Source: Curtobacterium sp. VKM Ac-2922 (GTDB lineage Bacteria > Actinomycetota > Actinomycetes > Actinomycetales > Microbacteriaceae). From it: a stretch of 64,000 bases of DNA. Where the stretch lies: contig NZ_JALGRO010000011.1 of NCBI RefSeq assembly GCF_022815645.1, positions 93,269 through 157,268 on the forward strand. Reading direction: 5' to 3'. Each line of letters opens with the position of its first letter. Position 1 is the stretch's first letter. Of this stretch, positions 54,428-62,915 are shown in pieces. Made by a program: the position numbers and the translations under genes. The notes beneath the pieces were generated by a model, which worked only from the letters and a program-made list of their open reading frames with translations, made no database searches and was not told the DNA's origin.

Positions 54428-56418
54428 CGTTCTGCTCCTCGGGGTCGTGCGGCATCGGCGAGGATGCGGTCGGCGGCGCGTTCGGACGTCGCGAAGACGG
54501 TCATCAGGGGGAACAGGGCCGGGATGGCCGGGAACGACGAGGCGTCGACGACCCGCAGCCCGTCGGTGCCGCGGACCCGGAAGTCGCTGTCGAGCACGGC
54601 CATCGGGTCGTCGTCGTGCCCCATGCGCGCCGTGCAGCTGGCGTGGTGGCCCCAGGCGTCCCGGCGGATGACGCGGTCGAGTGCGTCGTCGTGCAGCCCT
54701 GCGCCGGGGTAGCGCTCGCGGTCGGTCGCGGCGTCCCCGAACCGCAGCCGGTGCGCCGTGGCGTTGATGCGGCGCGCTTCCTCGAGGCCCTGTCTGACGG
54801 CCCGCAGGTCCTGGCGGACGCCCGCCGAGTCGCCGCCGTCGTCGAAGTACCGGAAGTTGATGTCCGGCGGCTCGGTCGGGTCGGCGCTCCGGAGCCGCAC
54901 GGTGCCGTCCATGCTCTGCTGGTACCCGCGGATGACCGCCCAGGTGAAGTGGTCGCCGCCGCGCAGGCCGTCGGCAGCGAAGCCCGGTCGGTAGCCGGTG
55001 AAGTCCGTCGGGGCGCCGAACACGAACAGCTCGGGGTGTTCGCTGCCGTCCGTGACACGGCGCTTGATGCCCACCAGGATGCCGTTCGAGCGGTACAGCG
55101 CGTTCGGGTCGTCCGCGCGCCACTGCCGCATGCCCGGGTCGTCCGGTTGGCCGTAGGTCTTGCCCGCGAGCACCGAGAACGGACGGTCGTACTCGGTGAC
55201 GACGGTCATCTCGTACCGGTCCTGCAGGTTCGACCCCACACCGGGCGCGTCGACGACCACGGGGACGCCGTTCGCGCGCAGGTGCTCCGCCGGGCCGACG
55301 CCGGACAGCATGAGCAGCTGCGGGGTGTTGAACGCGCCGGCGGCGACGATGACCTCGTGCCGCGCGGTCACCCGGCGGCGCGCGCGGTGCCGCTCGTCCG
55401 GGGACAGGCGCTGCCGGAGCGGACTCGCCCCGTACTGGTACGGCGCGACGACGACGTCGAGCCCGGTCGCGCGGGGTGTGCCGCCGGATCGGTCGAAGAC
55501 GATGCGTTCGACGAGTGCATCGGACTGGATCGCCAGCCGTCCGTCGAGCGCGGGCGCGGCTTCGAGCAGGCGTTCGCGGGTGCCGTAGCGCTTGCCGTCG
55601 CGCGTGGACTGCGGGACCAGGAACGTGCCCTCGCGGTAGGCCTCGATCCCGCGCTCGTCGTTCGGGTCCAGCAGCGTGCCGCCGACGGTGCCGCGGTCGA
55701 CGTCGACGTCAGAGGCCGGCGGGGCGAGGTGGCCGGTCTCGACGAGCGCCGCGGAGACGATGCGGGCGAGCGTCGGGTCCTCGGACAGGATCGCCGCGGG
55801 CGACGTCTCGATCGGCAGCCACTCGCGCACGCGCTGCTGGTACTCGGCCATCACGGCGGCGTTCCAGCTCGGGTCACGGGTGATCCGCCCGATGCGGTCC
55901 CAGTCGTCCGCCTCGGGCGCGAGCATGAGCAGCGCATGGTGCGCGGTGCACCCGCCGAGTGTCGATGCCCGCGGGTAGAGCACGCCGTCGCGCTCCGGGA
56001 CGAAGGCGGTGCCGTGCGCGTGGGCGTCGGTGTAGTGGCGCACCCAGAAGTCCCAGCTCATCTCCGGGTCGCTCGAGGCGAACAGGTGGAACGCCGGGAC
56101 CGCGTACACGTCGGGGTCCGTGGTCGCCGGCCCCGCGTCGAGGACCAGCACGGTGTGACCGGCTTCGGCCAGGCGGACCGCGAGCGGCACCCCGCCGGCT
56201 CCGGCGCCGACGACGACGTAGTCGTACTCGTCCGTGTGGTGCAGGGCATCCGTGTCGACGGTCGGTCGGCGGGGTCCCTCGGTCGGGTCGGGGGTCGGGC
56301 CGGGGCGGGTGGCGAGCCCCGCGCCGGCCGCGGTGGCGGCCGCGGCGACGCCGAGCCCACCGGCGAGGAAACCGCGGCGTGTGGACCCGGCGCCGGACCC
56401 GGGCGTCGACGGGGTCAT
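54424..56418 (-). CDS. Tat-exported GMC oxidoreductase
   Basis: A 664-residue choline-dehydrogenase/aryl-alcohol-oxidase-type GMC enzyme. STRRGFLAGG (Arg14-Arg15) is a twin-arginine signal, followed by a Pro-rich linker. VVVGAGAGGVPLAVRL near 68, ASTLGGCTAHHALL near 149, the signature GAFNTPQLLMLSGVGP near 370, and WGHHASCTARMG near 601 with the catalytic histidine. ATGA overlaps at both ends couple it to the membrane protein upstream and the second GMC gene downstream. Expected to work outside the membrane and release peroxide or reduce a quinone. Confidence 0.9.
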   Translation of the reverse strand: MTPSTPGSGAGSTRRGFLAGGLGVAAAATAAGAGLATRPGPTPDPTEGPRRPTVDTDALHHTDEYDYVVVGAGAGGVPLAVRLAEAGHTVLVLDAGPATTDPDVYAVPAFHLFASSDPEMSWDFWVRHYTDAHAHGTAFVPERDGVLYPRASTLGGCTAHHALLMLAPEADDWDRIGRITRDPSWNAAVMAEYQQRVREWLPIETSPAAILSEDPTLARIVSAALVETGHLAPPASDVDVDRGTVGGTLLDPNDERGIEAYREGTFLVPQSTRDGKRYGTRERLLEAAPALDGRLAIQSDALVERIVFDRSGGTPRATGLDVVVAPYQYGASPLRQRLSPDERHRARRRVTARHEVIVAAGAFNTPQLLMLSGVGPAEHLRANGVPVVVDAPGVGSNLQDRYEMTVVTEYDRPFSVLAGKTYGQPDDPGMRQWRADDPNALYRSNGILVGIKRRVTDGSEHPELFVFGAPTDFTGYRPGFAADGLRGGDHFTWAVIRGYQQSMDGTVRLRSADPTEPPDINFRYFDDGGDSAGVRQDLRAVRQGLEEARRINATAHRLRFGDAATDRERYPGAGLHDDALDRVIRRDAWGHHASCTARMGHDDDPMAVLDSDFRVRGTDGLRVVDASSFPAIPALFPLMTVFATSERAADRILADAARPRGAER

Positions 56419-57599
56419 CGCGCGGGCCGCATCTGCGCGACGACCACGACGAGTCCGACCACGACGAGCACGCCGGCGGCCCACGGCACGGGCAGTGCGA
56501 CGAGGGACGCCCACACGACCGGCAGCAGGAGCGCGGCGACCGTCAGCACGGCCCGGCGCCGTGCCGATCCGGAACGGACGAGCGCGACCACGACGACGAC
56601 CAGCAGCCCGGCCAGCCCGGTCGTCGTCGCGGCGACCGTGCCGGACCAGATCGCCGCGACGAGCTCGGCGAGCTGCACCGCCGCCAGCACCAGGACCGTG
56701 ACCGTGCCCGCGCGCACCGGGCGGACGGCGACGACCGCGCCCGAGGCCAGCACGGCGGTGACGGCGAGCAGGACCGCGGCCCACGGGTCGACGGGGTCGA
56801 GCAGCGTCGCCACCGCGGGTACGGCACCCGCGACGACCTGCGCGGCGAGGACCGTGATCGCGGTGGCACGTGCGGTCGACCACAGCGTCGACACCGGGCG
56901 GGCGCGACCGATGACGCCCGTCCACGTCATCGCGACCGCGACCGCACCGGTCAGCACGGCGACGTCGGCACCGTCGACCCCCGGGCCGGTGTGGGTGAGC
57001 GGGTGTACGAGCAGGGCGACCGCGATCGGCAGCGACACCGTGGTGGCGACCACGACCGTCCGGCTGGTGCCGACCACCCGGGTCCACCACGGACCGGCGA
57101 ACGCGACGACCAGGGTCGCGACGGGCAGGATGCCGTACACGTGTGCCAGGGCGCCCCAGGCCACGGCGAGGACCTGGACCACCGCGAAGTGCACGGGCGA
57201 CCGGAACCACAGCGCGATCGCCGCGTTCAGCGCGATGACCACCAGGACGACGGCGACCAGCGCGCCACCCACCCCGGCGAGGTTGACCAGTCCCCCGACC
57301 GCCAGGGAGCCGGCGACTCCGGCCCAGGCGGCCCACGCCCGCGCCGCCGGGGATGCCGCAGCCCCGGCAGCGCGTCGGCCGAGGGCGGAGAACACGCCGG
57401 TCAGCGCCGTGAGGACGACGGGCAGGACCCAGCCGGCGAGGAACGGCAGCAGGGCGGCGACGGCGAGCACGACGCCGGCGGCGGTCACGAGGGTGCCGAT
57501 GGTGAGGACGGCGAAGCGGGAGCGCTCGTCCGGCGAGGTCCGCGGTCGCGGTGCTGCTGCGTCCGGCGCGTGGTCCGGGAGGATGTCGGCGATCTGCAT
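56415..57599 (-). CDS. polytopic membrane protein, first gene of GMC operon
   Basis: A 394-residue protein of about 12 hydrophobic helices after a 30-residue soluble start MQIADILPDHAPD. Charged residues are few inside the helices. No family recognised; the regular helix count suggests a transporter or a quinone/heme-handling protein serving the exported GMC enzyme. AGGAG five bases before the ATG at 57599 sets the start. Confidence 0.72.
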   Translation of the reverse strand: MQIADILPDHAPDAAAPRPRTSPDERSRFAVLTIGTLVTAAGVVLAVAALLPFLAGWVLPVVLTALTGVFSALGRRAAGAAASPAARAWAAWAGVAGSLAVGGLVNLAGVGGALVAVVLVVIALNAAIALWFRSPVHFAVVQVLAVAWGALAHVYGILPVATLVVAFAGPWWTRVVGTSRTVVVATTVSLPIAVALLVHPLTHTGPGVDGADVAVLTGAVAVAMTWTGVIGRARPVSTLWSTARATAITVLAAQVVAGAVPAVATLLDPVDPWAAVLLAVTAVLASGAVVAVRPVRAGTVTVLVLAAVQLAELVAAIWSGTVAATTTGLAGLLVVVVVALVRSGSARRRAVLTVAALLLPVVWASLVALPVPWAAGVLVVVGLVVVVAQMRPAR

Positions 57600-57650
57600 G
57601 TGGCTCCTGTCCACATGCAGCATACGGTATTTCAGGTGTGGGTCCTGTGA

Positions 57651-57681
57651 GGACGTGGATCCCCCCATGGCATCCACGTCC
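57651..57681. promoter_or_regulatory. 10-bp-arm dyad upstream of GMC operon
   Basis: GGACGTGGAT (57651-57660) and ATCCACGTCC (57672-57681) are perfect inverted arms around 11 bases. A TATGCT box (minus strand, near 57625) follows at promoter distance before the operon's first gene, and the divergent kinase gene has TACCCT near 57750. The rest of 57600-57761 has only short CCTGTGA repeats on either side of the dyad. Candidate operator for the operon. Confidence 0.55.
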
Positions 57682-57761
57682 GCCGACCCTGTGAAAATAG
57701 CAAGAAGTGCTCATCATCGGCGCACCCCAGTTCGCGGGGAGCGCTCGGCTACCCTGACCCG

Positions 57762-58637
57762 GTGCCCACGCCCGCCGCCGAGTTCACCGTCGACGTCGCC
57801 CTGGTCCGTTCGCTCCTGGCCGACCAGCACCCCGACCTGGCCGACCTGCCGCTCGAGCTCGTCGCGAACGGCTGGGACAACGTGATCGTGCGCCTCGGGC
57901 CGGCCCTGGCGGTCCGACTCCCCCGCCGTGCCGTCGCGGCCGAGCTCGTCGCGCACGAGCAGCGCTGGCTGCCGCTGCTGGCCCGGCAGGTCGCCGCCGT
58001 CGTGCCCGTGCCGGCCCCGGTCCGCACCGGTCGACCGGCGCTCGGGTACCCGTGGTCGTGGAGCATCGTGCCGTGGTTGGCCGGGGTCCCCGCCGGCGAA
58101 CGTGTCGGTGGCGTGGGCGTGGCCCGGGCGCTCGCTGACTTCGTCCGGCTGCTGCACGTCCCGGCGCCGTCGGACGCACCGGTGAACCCGGTCCGTGCGG
58201 TCCCGCTCGCGACCCGGACCGACGCCGTGCTGGACCGCCTGGCGACTTCCGGGGTGCCCCGTGCCGTGGAACTGGCCGCGCTCTGGCGGGCCGCAGCCGA
58301 CGCGCCGACGCACGCCGGGCCTCCCGTCTGGGTGCACGGCGACCTGCACCCCTTCAACTTGCTGGTCGAGCCGGGTGCGGACGGCGACCGGCTGTCGGCC
58401 GTGATCGACTTCGGGGACGTGACGGCCGGGGACCCGGCCGTCGACCTGGCGACCGCCTGGCTGACGCTCGACCACCGGGCCCGGGTCGCGTTCCTGGGGG
58501 CCGTCGCCGTCGACGACGCCACGACACTGCGCGCACGGGGATGGGCCGTGTCCATCGGATCGGCCCTGTGGACGAGCGACGACAGCGCGTTCCGGACCGT
58601 CGGCGCACGCGGTCTGCGGGCGGCTCTCGACGGGTGA
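57762..58637 (+). CDS. aminoglycoside phosphotransferase-family kinase
   Basis: A 291-residue APH-fold kinase. ELVANGWDNVIVRLG near 30 is the ATP-binding lobe, VAVRLPRRAVAAEL follows, and the catalytic loop HGDLHPFNLL near 193 and metal motif VIDFGD near 213 are intact. Family members phosphorylate antibiotics, choline or sugars; resistance cannot be inferred. GTG start six bases after TACCCT. Confidence 0.9.
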   Translation: MPTPAAEFTVDVALVRSLLADQHPDLADLPLELVANGWDNVIVRLGPALAVRLPRRAVAAELVAHEQRWLPLLARQVAAVVPVPAPVRTGRPALGYPWSWSIVPWLAGVPAGERVGGVGVARALADFVRLLHVPAPSDAPVNPVRAVPLATRTDAVLDRLATSGVPRAVELAALWRAAADAPTHAGPPVWVHGDLHPFNLLVEPGADGDRLSAVIDFGDVTAGDPAVDLATAWLTLDHRARVAFLGAVAVDDATTLRARGWAVSIGSALWTSDDSAFRTVGARGLRAALDG

Positions 58638-58696
58638 CGCGAACGGGGTTATCGTCACTCCACACCATCCGTGCACGTGAAGATCGGAGGGGCCTG

Positions 58697-59308
58697 ATGA
58701 CCCTCGAGTTCCGCGTCCAGCACGACGTCGACACCGACGCCGCTCCCACCCCGTCCCCGTCCACCCGCACCGGAGTGCGCGGCCTGCTCGACCGCATCGC
58801 AGCGCGTCGTGCCGCCGCCCGGGTCCGTCGCCTCGAAGCCGAGATGCTCGAGCTCGCCGACCTGGAACGGCTGCTCTCCGGTGCCCGCGGTGTCATCGAG
58901 CGGGGGTGGATCCAGCACGCGTGGTTCGCCTACGTCGACGAGAAGGGGCGGACGCGCAAGGCGTCGAGCGCCGCAGCGATGGACGTCGCCGGCCGCCCGC
59001 TGGTCGGCGCCTGCCTGGTCGGCGCGGTCGTCTACGCGGCGGGTGGGCCGCACGCGGTGCACTCGCAGCCCGTGCAGCGTGCACTCGACGTCGTCTGGCA
59101 CGCACTCGCGGTGGAAGAGGGCACGCCCGTGCTCTGGTGCCCCGCGCCCGAGATCCGGATGGGTCGGGTCCGCGACCTGACGAGTTGGAACGACGCTCCC
59201 ACCCGGACGTCGAGCGACGTCGCGGGGCTGCTGTTGACCGCGGAGCGCGTCGCGGTCGCCGAGTCCGAGCGCATCCGGGCGCGGACGGTGGCACCATCGG
59301 GGGCATGA
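58697..59308 (+). CDS. DUF6197 family protein
   Basis: A 203-residue protein. An Arg/Ala-rich helical N-terminus (about 25-60, RIAARRAAARVRRLEAEMLEL) precedes a compact domain with WIQHAWFAYVDEKGRTRK, GACLVGAVVYAAGG and LTSWNDAPTRT, the DUF6197 pattern found in actinobacteria. GGAGG precedes the ATG. Its TGA overlaps the DinB gene start. Function unknown. Confidence 0.8.
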   Translation: MTLEFRVQHDVDTDAAPTPSPSTRTGVRGLLDRIAARRAAARVRRLEAEMLELADLERLLSGARGVIERGWIQHAWFAYVDEKGRTRKASSAAAMDVAGRPLVGACLVGAVVYAAGGPHAVHSQPVQRALDVVWHALAVEEGTPVLWCPAPEIRMGRVRDLTSWNDAPTRTSSDVAGLLLTAERVAVAESERIRARTVAPSGA

Positions 59309-60021
59309 GCCCAGCAGAGTCCGCACTTCCCGACGACGTGCCGTCCGTCCGGTCCGCCGTTCCGTCGGGCAGCCTGGCCGGTGTCGGCAACGCCCTGCTG
59401 ACCGACGAGGGTGCCGGTGCGCTCGCCGATGCCGCGGCGGTGAAGGCCACCCTGCTCCGGTACCTGCAGAAGCACCGGGCAGCGCTGGTCGGCAAGCTCG
59501 ACGGACTCGCCGAGCGCCAGGCACGGTGGCCGGTCACGCCCACGGGGACGAACGTCCTCGGTGTGGTCAAGCACGTGGCGTCGGTGCAGGTCGAGTACTT
59601 CGGGGCCGTGTTCGGTCGTCCGTTCCCGGACCTGCCGCCCTGGATGCGCGAGGGTGCCGACGACGACGCCGACATGTACGCGACCCTCGACGAGACCGTC
59701 GCGGACGTCGTCGCATTCCACCACGCCAGCGCCGCCCACGCCGACGCGACCATCGCCGCGCTCGACCTCGACGCCCGCGGGGTCGTGCCGTGGTGGCCGG
59801 AGGAGCACCGCGAGGTGACCCTGCACCGGGTCCTGGTGCACATGGCCTACGAGACCGCACGGCACGCGGGGCACGCCGACATCGTGCGCGAGATGCTCGA
59901 CGGGCTGGCCGGTGACGGCGACGGCAACCTGGCGGACAGGTCGGCGGCCGAGTGGCAGGAGTGGCGCGAGCACCTGGTCGACATCGCCGAACGGGCGGGG
60001 CTCCGGAGCGCGGGGCTGTAG
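59305..60021 (+). CDS. DinB/DUF664 superfamily protein
   Basis: A 238-residue four-helix-bundle protein. The N-terminal 50 residues are extra. Metal-ligand-type histidines appear in VVKHVASVQVEYFG (near 90), and the C-terminal HMAYETARHAGHADIVREML near 178-197 gives the H-x3-H. The family includes thiol-dependent S-transferases (bacillithiol/mycothiol) and stress proteins. ATGA overlap couples it to DUF6197. Confidence 0.88.
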   Translation: MSPAESALPDDVPSVRSAVPSGSLAGVGNALLTDEGAGALADAAAVKATLLRYLQKHRAALVGKLDGLAERQARWPVTPTGTNVLGVVKHVASVQVEYFGAVFGRPFPDLPPWMREGADDDADMYATLDETVADVVAFHHASAAHADATIAALDLDARGVVPWWPEEHREVTLHRVLVHMAYETARHAGHADIVREMLDGLAGDGDGNLADRSAAEWQEWREHLVDIAERAGLRSAGL

Positions 60022-60136
60022 CGCGTGAGCCTGGGGGATCGTTACCGTTCTCCCAGGGTTGTCCGGCGCAACACCATCTGATCAGGGGTTCCTGAATTCA
60101 GCAAGTGGGCTCGTCGGACTCCGGATGACCTTTGCG

Positions 60137-60168
60137 GTTGTACAACTACCGCATGCAATGGCTACCTT
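60137..60168 (+). promoter_or_regulatory. opuC promoter with GTTGTACAAC palindrome
   Basis: GTTGTACAAC (60137-60146) is a perfect 10-bp palindrome embedded in GCGGT...ACCGC arms. It overlaps a TTGTAC -35-like element; TACCTT (60163-60168) is the -10 candidate 19 bases further. A second 10-bp palindrome CTGAATTCAG lies upstream at about 60093-60102. Both look like operator material; the region is AT-richer than its surroundings. Confidence 0.55.
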
Positions 60169-60228
60169 TGGCCGCGATTGTGCCCCGTTCCGCGGGCAGA
60201 ACTGCCGACCCGGAAGGAGCCCGTCCCG

Positions 60229-60876
60229 GTGTTCCAGTACGTCGTTGAGCGATGGAGCCAGATCTGGTTCGCATCGTGGCAGCACTTCTCACTGGTCGTC
60301 CAGTGCACGGTGCTCGCCACCGTCATCGCTGTGGTGCTCGCAGCACTCGTCTACCGCAGCCCACGGTTCCGCTCCGTCGCGAACGAGGTGTCGACCATCG
60401 GGTTGACCCTGCCGTCGTTCGCCGTGATCGGTCTGCTGCTCGTCCCCCTCGGGTTCGGCGTCGTGCCGTCCGTCGTGACGATCACCTTCTTCGCCGCCCT
60501 GCCGATCCTGCGCAACGCGGTCGTCGGGCTGAGCGAGATCTCCCCCGCCGTCGTCGAGTCGGCGCGCGGCATCGGCATGGGGCGCTTCCGCACGCTCGTG
60601 CAGATCGAGCTGCCGATGGCCTGGCCGATCATCCTGACCGGTGTGCGGGTGTCCGCGCAGATGGTCATGGGTGTCGCCGCGGTCGCCGCGTACGCACTCG
60701 GCCCGGGGCTCGGTGGCTTCATCTTCTCCGGCCTGTCGCGACTCGGCGGCGCCAACGCGCTCAACTCCGTCGTGGTGGGTGTGGTCGGTGTCATCCTGCT
60801 CGCCCTCGTCCTCGACCTGCTCCTCCTCGGCCTCGGCCGTCTGACCACCTCGCGAGGTATCCGTGTCCAGCACTGA
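60229..60876 (+). CDS. osmoprotectant ABC transporter permease
   Basis: A 215-residue BPD-type permease of the OpuC/ProW class with five to six helices. The EAA loop reads ESARGIGMGRFRTLVQIELPMAWP near 122-145. GGAAGGAG precedes the GTG at 60229. It starts the operon permease-ATPase-permease-binding protein. Together with the second permease (62136) it forms the membrane channel for glycine betaine, carnitine or choline. Confidence 0.92.
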   Translation: MFQYVVERWSQIWFASWQHFSLVVQCTVLATVIAVVLAALVYRSPRFRSVANEVSTIGLTLPSFAVIGLLLVPLGFGVVPSVVTITFFAALPILRNAVVGLSEISPAVVESARGIGMGRFRTLVQIELPMAWPIILTGVRVSAQMVMGVAAVAAYALGPGLGGFIFSGLSRLGGANALNSVVVGVVGVILLALVLDLLLLGLGRLTTSRGIRVQH

Positions 60877-62143
60877 CGCAACCCTGTCCCACACCGACGG
60901 CCACACCGCAGACGGCGACGTCACCGGCCGCAGCATCCTGCTCGACACCGTCACCAAGCGGTACGCCGGGCAGTCCAAGCCCGCGGTCGACGGCATCACG
61001 CTCGAGATCCCGGCGGGCAAGATCGTCATGCTCGTCGGCCCCTCGGGCTGCGGCAAGACCACCACGCTCAAGATGATCAACCGCCTGATCGAGCCCACCG
61101 AGGGTCGCATCGTGGTGGGCGACGACGACGTGACCGCCATCGACGGCGACGAACTGCGCCGGCGCATGGGCTACGTGATCCAGGCCGGCGGGCTGTTCCC
61201 GCACATGACCGTCGCGGCGAACATCGCGATCGTCCCGAAGATGCTCGGCTGGAGCAAGGACAGGATCGCCGCCCGCGTCGACGAGCTGCTCGACCTGGTG
61301 TCGCTCGACCCGGACACCTACCGCGACCGGTTCCCCCGTGAACTCTCCGGTGGACAGCAGCAGCGCGTCGGCGTGGCCCGCGCACTCGCCGCCGACCCGC
61401 CCGTCCTGCTGATGGACGAGCCGTTCGGCGCCGTCGACCCGATCACCCGCCAGCGCCTGCAGGACGAGCTGCTGCGCATCCAGGAGGAGCTGCACAAGAC
61501 GATCGTCATCGTCACGCACGACTTCGACGAGGCCGTGAAGCTCGGCGACTGGATCGTGATCTTCTCCGAGGGCGCGCACATCGTGCAGTACGACACCCCG
61601 GAGCGCATCCTGGCCGAGCCCGCGAACGAGTTCGTCGAGAACTTCATCGGCTCGGGCGCCGGCCTGAAGCAGCTCACGCTGAACCGGGTGCGCGACGTCG
61701 AGGTCGTCGACGCCGTCACCTGCTCGCCCGGCGAAGACGTGCAGGCCGTCCTGCAGCGCATGCGCGAGGCCGGCGGACACGGGCACGCCGTGGTCGTCGA
61801 CCGTCGTCAGCGTCCGATCGGGTGGCCGTCGCGTCGCCAGCTCGAGCGCCTGGAGCGCATCCCCGAGGGCATCGAGCCGAACCTGCCCGTGGTGGGCGAG
61901 GCCGCGACCCTGAACGACGCGCTCGACACCATGCTCGTCTCGAGCGCCGGTGCGGCCCTGGTCACCGGGCGCCGCGACGCGTTCCGCGGGGTCATCACCG
62001 TCGAGACCGTGATGGACGCCATCACCCGCTCGCGCGCCGCCGCGGCCGAGGAGCAGGCGTACACACCGGTCGGCACGAACACCAACCCGATCGAGACGAT
62101 GCCCGCCGCACGCCCGACCGAGGCGGAGGTCGTCGATGACTGA
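60863..62143 (+). CDS. opuCA: osmoprotectant ABC transporter ATPase with CBS domains
   Basis: A 426-residue OpuCA/ProV-type ATPase. Walker A GPSGCGKTT is near 56-64, the signature LSGGQQQRVGVARAL near 160, Walker B VLLMDEPFG near 184, and the switch His in THDFDEA near 218. C-terminal tandem CBS domains (about 285-400) are the ionic-strength sensor in this family. GTG start overlaps the upstream permease by 14 bases; its stop overlaps the next ATG. Confidence 0.95.
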   Translation: MSSTDATLSHTDGHTADGDVTGRSILLDTVTKRYAGQSKPAVDGITLEIPAGKIVMLVGPSGCGKTTTLKMINRLIEPTEGRIVVGDDDVTAIDGDELRRRMGYVIQAGGLFPHMTVAANIAIVPKMLGWSKDRIAARVDELLDLVSLDPDTYRDRFPRELSGGQQQRVGVARALAADPPVLLMDEPFGAVDPITRQRLQDELLRIQEELHKTIVIVTHDFDEAVKLGDWIVIFSEGAHIVQYDTPERILAEPANEFVENFIGSGAGLKQLTLNRVRDVEVVDAVTCSPGEDVQAVLQRMREAGGHGHAVVVDRRQRPIGWPSRRQLERLERIPEGIEPNLPVVGEAATLNDALDTMLVSSAGAALVTGRRDAFRGVITVETVMDAITRSRAAAAEEQAYTPVGTNTNPIETMPAARPTEAEVVDD

Positions 62144-62915
62144 CGTCCTGACCGACCCCGCCGTCACCACCACGAAGCGTTCCGGCCGCAGTGGCTCGTG
62201 GAAGCCGCTCGTCATCCAGCCCGTCGCGATCCTGGTCGTGCTCGGTGCGTTCGCCGTCTGGCTGAACACCGCTGACCTGACCGCCACGGAACGGTCGACC
62301 CTCAACCCCGCCGACCTGGTGGCACTGACGTGGCAGCACGTGCTGCTGACGATCGTGTCGACGGTCATCGTGCTCGTGATCGCCATCCCGCTCGGCATCG
62401 TGCTCACCCGCGGGCCGCTCCGGCGCGCCAGCGGCTTCATCCTGGCCGTCGCGAACTTCGGGCAGGCGGCACCCGCCATCGGCCTGGTCGTCCTGCTGGC
62501 GTTCTGGCTCGGGTTCTCGTTCTGGGCCGCCGTCGTGGCACTCGTCCTGTACGCGATCCTGCCGGTGCTGCGCAACACGATCATCGGCATCGAGAGCGTC
62601 GACGCCCGTCTCGTCGAGGCCGGCCGGGGCATGGGCATGAGCGCGTTCGCCGTGCTGGTGAAGGTCGAACTGCCGCTCGCCGTGCCCGTCATGCTCGCGG
62701 GCATCCGCACCGCCCTGGTGCTGCTGGTCGGCTCGGCCGCCCTGGCGACGTTCATCGGTGCCGGTGGTCTCGGGCTGCTCATCACCACGGGCGTGAACCT
62801 GTTCCTGCCCAAGGTGCTGGTGTCCGGGGCGCTCCTGATCGCCCTGCTGGCACTGTCCATCGACTGGATCGGCCGCATCGTCGAGACCGTCGCCCGACCG
62901 AAGGGACTCCGATGA
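62136..62915 (+). CDS. osmoprotectant ABC transporter permease
   Basis: A 259-residue permease with a 25-residue polar start, then six helices. The EAA loop is VEAGRGMGMSAFAVLVKVEL near 164-183; GAGGLGLLITTG follows near 209. Homologous to the first permease but longer; the pair is the usual OpuCB/OpuCD arrangement. ATG overlaps the ATPase stop by 8 bases. Confidence 0.93.
   Translation: MTDVLTDPAVTTTKRSGRSGSWKPLVIQPVAILVVLGAFAVWLNTADLTATERSTLNPADLVALTWQHVLLTIVSTVIVLVIAIPLGIVLTRGPLRRASGFILAVANFGQAAPAIGLVVLLAFWLGFSFWAAVVALVLYAILPVLRNTIIGIESVDARLVEAGRGMGMSAFAVLVKVELPLAVPVMLAGIRTALVLLVGSAALATFIGAGGLGLLITTGVNLFLPKVLVSGALLIALLALSIDWIGRIVETVARPKGLR

Noticed and set aside
54331..57885. Very long plus-strand open frame (about 1184 codons)
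   Set aside because: It is antisense to the two GMC genes and the membrane protein; its translation is low-complexity Arg/Gly/Asp sequence. GC-rich third positions keep antisense frames open.
57762..58637. Antibiotic resistance gene
   Set aside because: APH-fold kinases act on many substrates; nothing in the sequence or neighbours points to an aminoglycoside.
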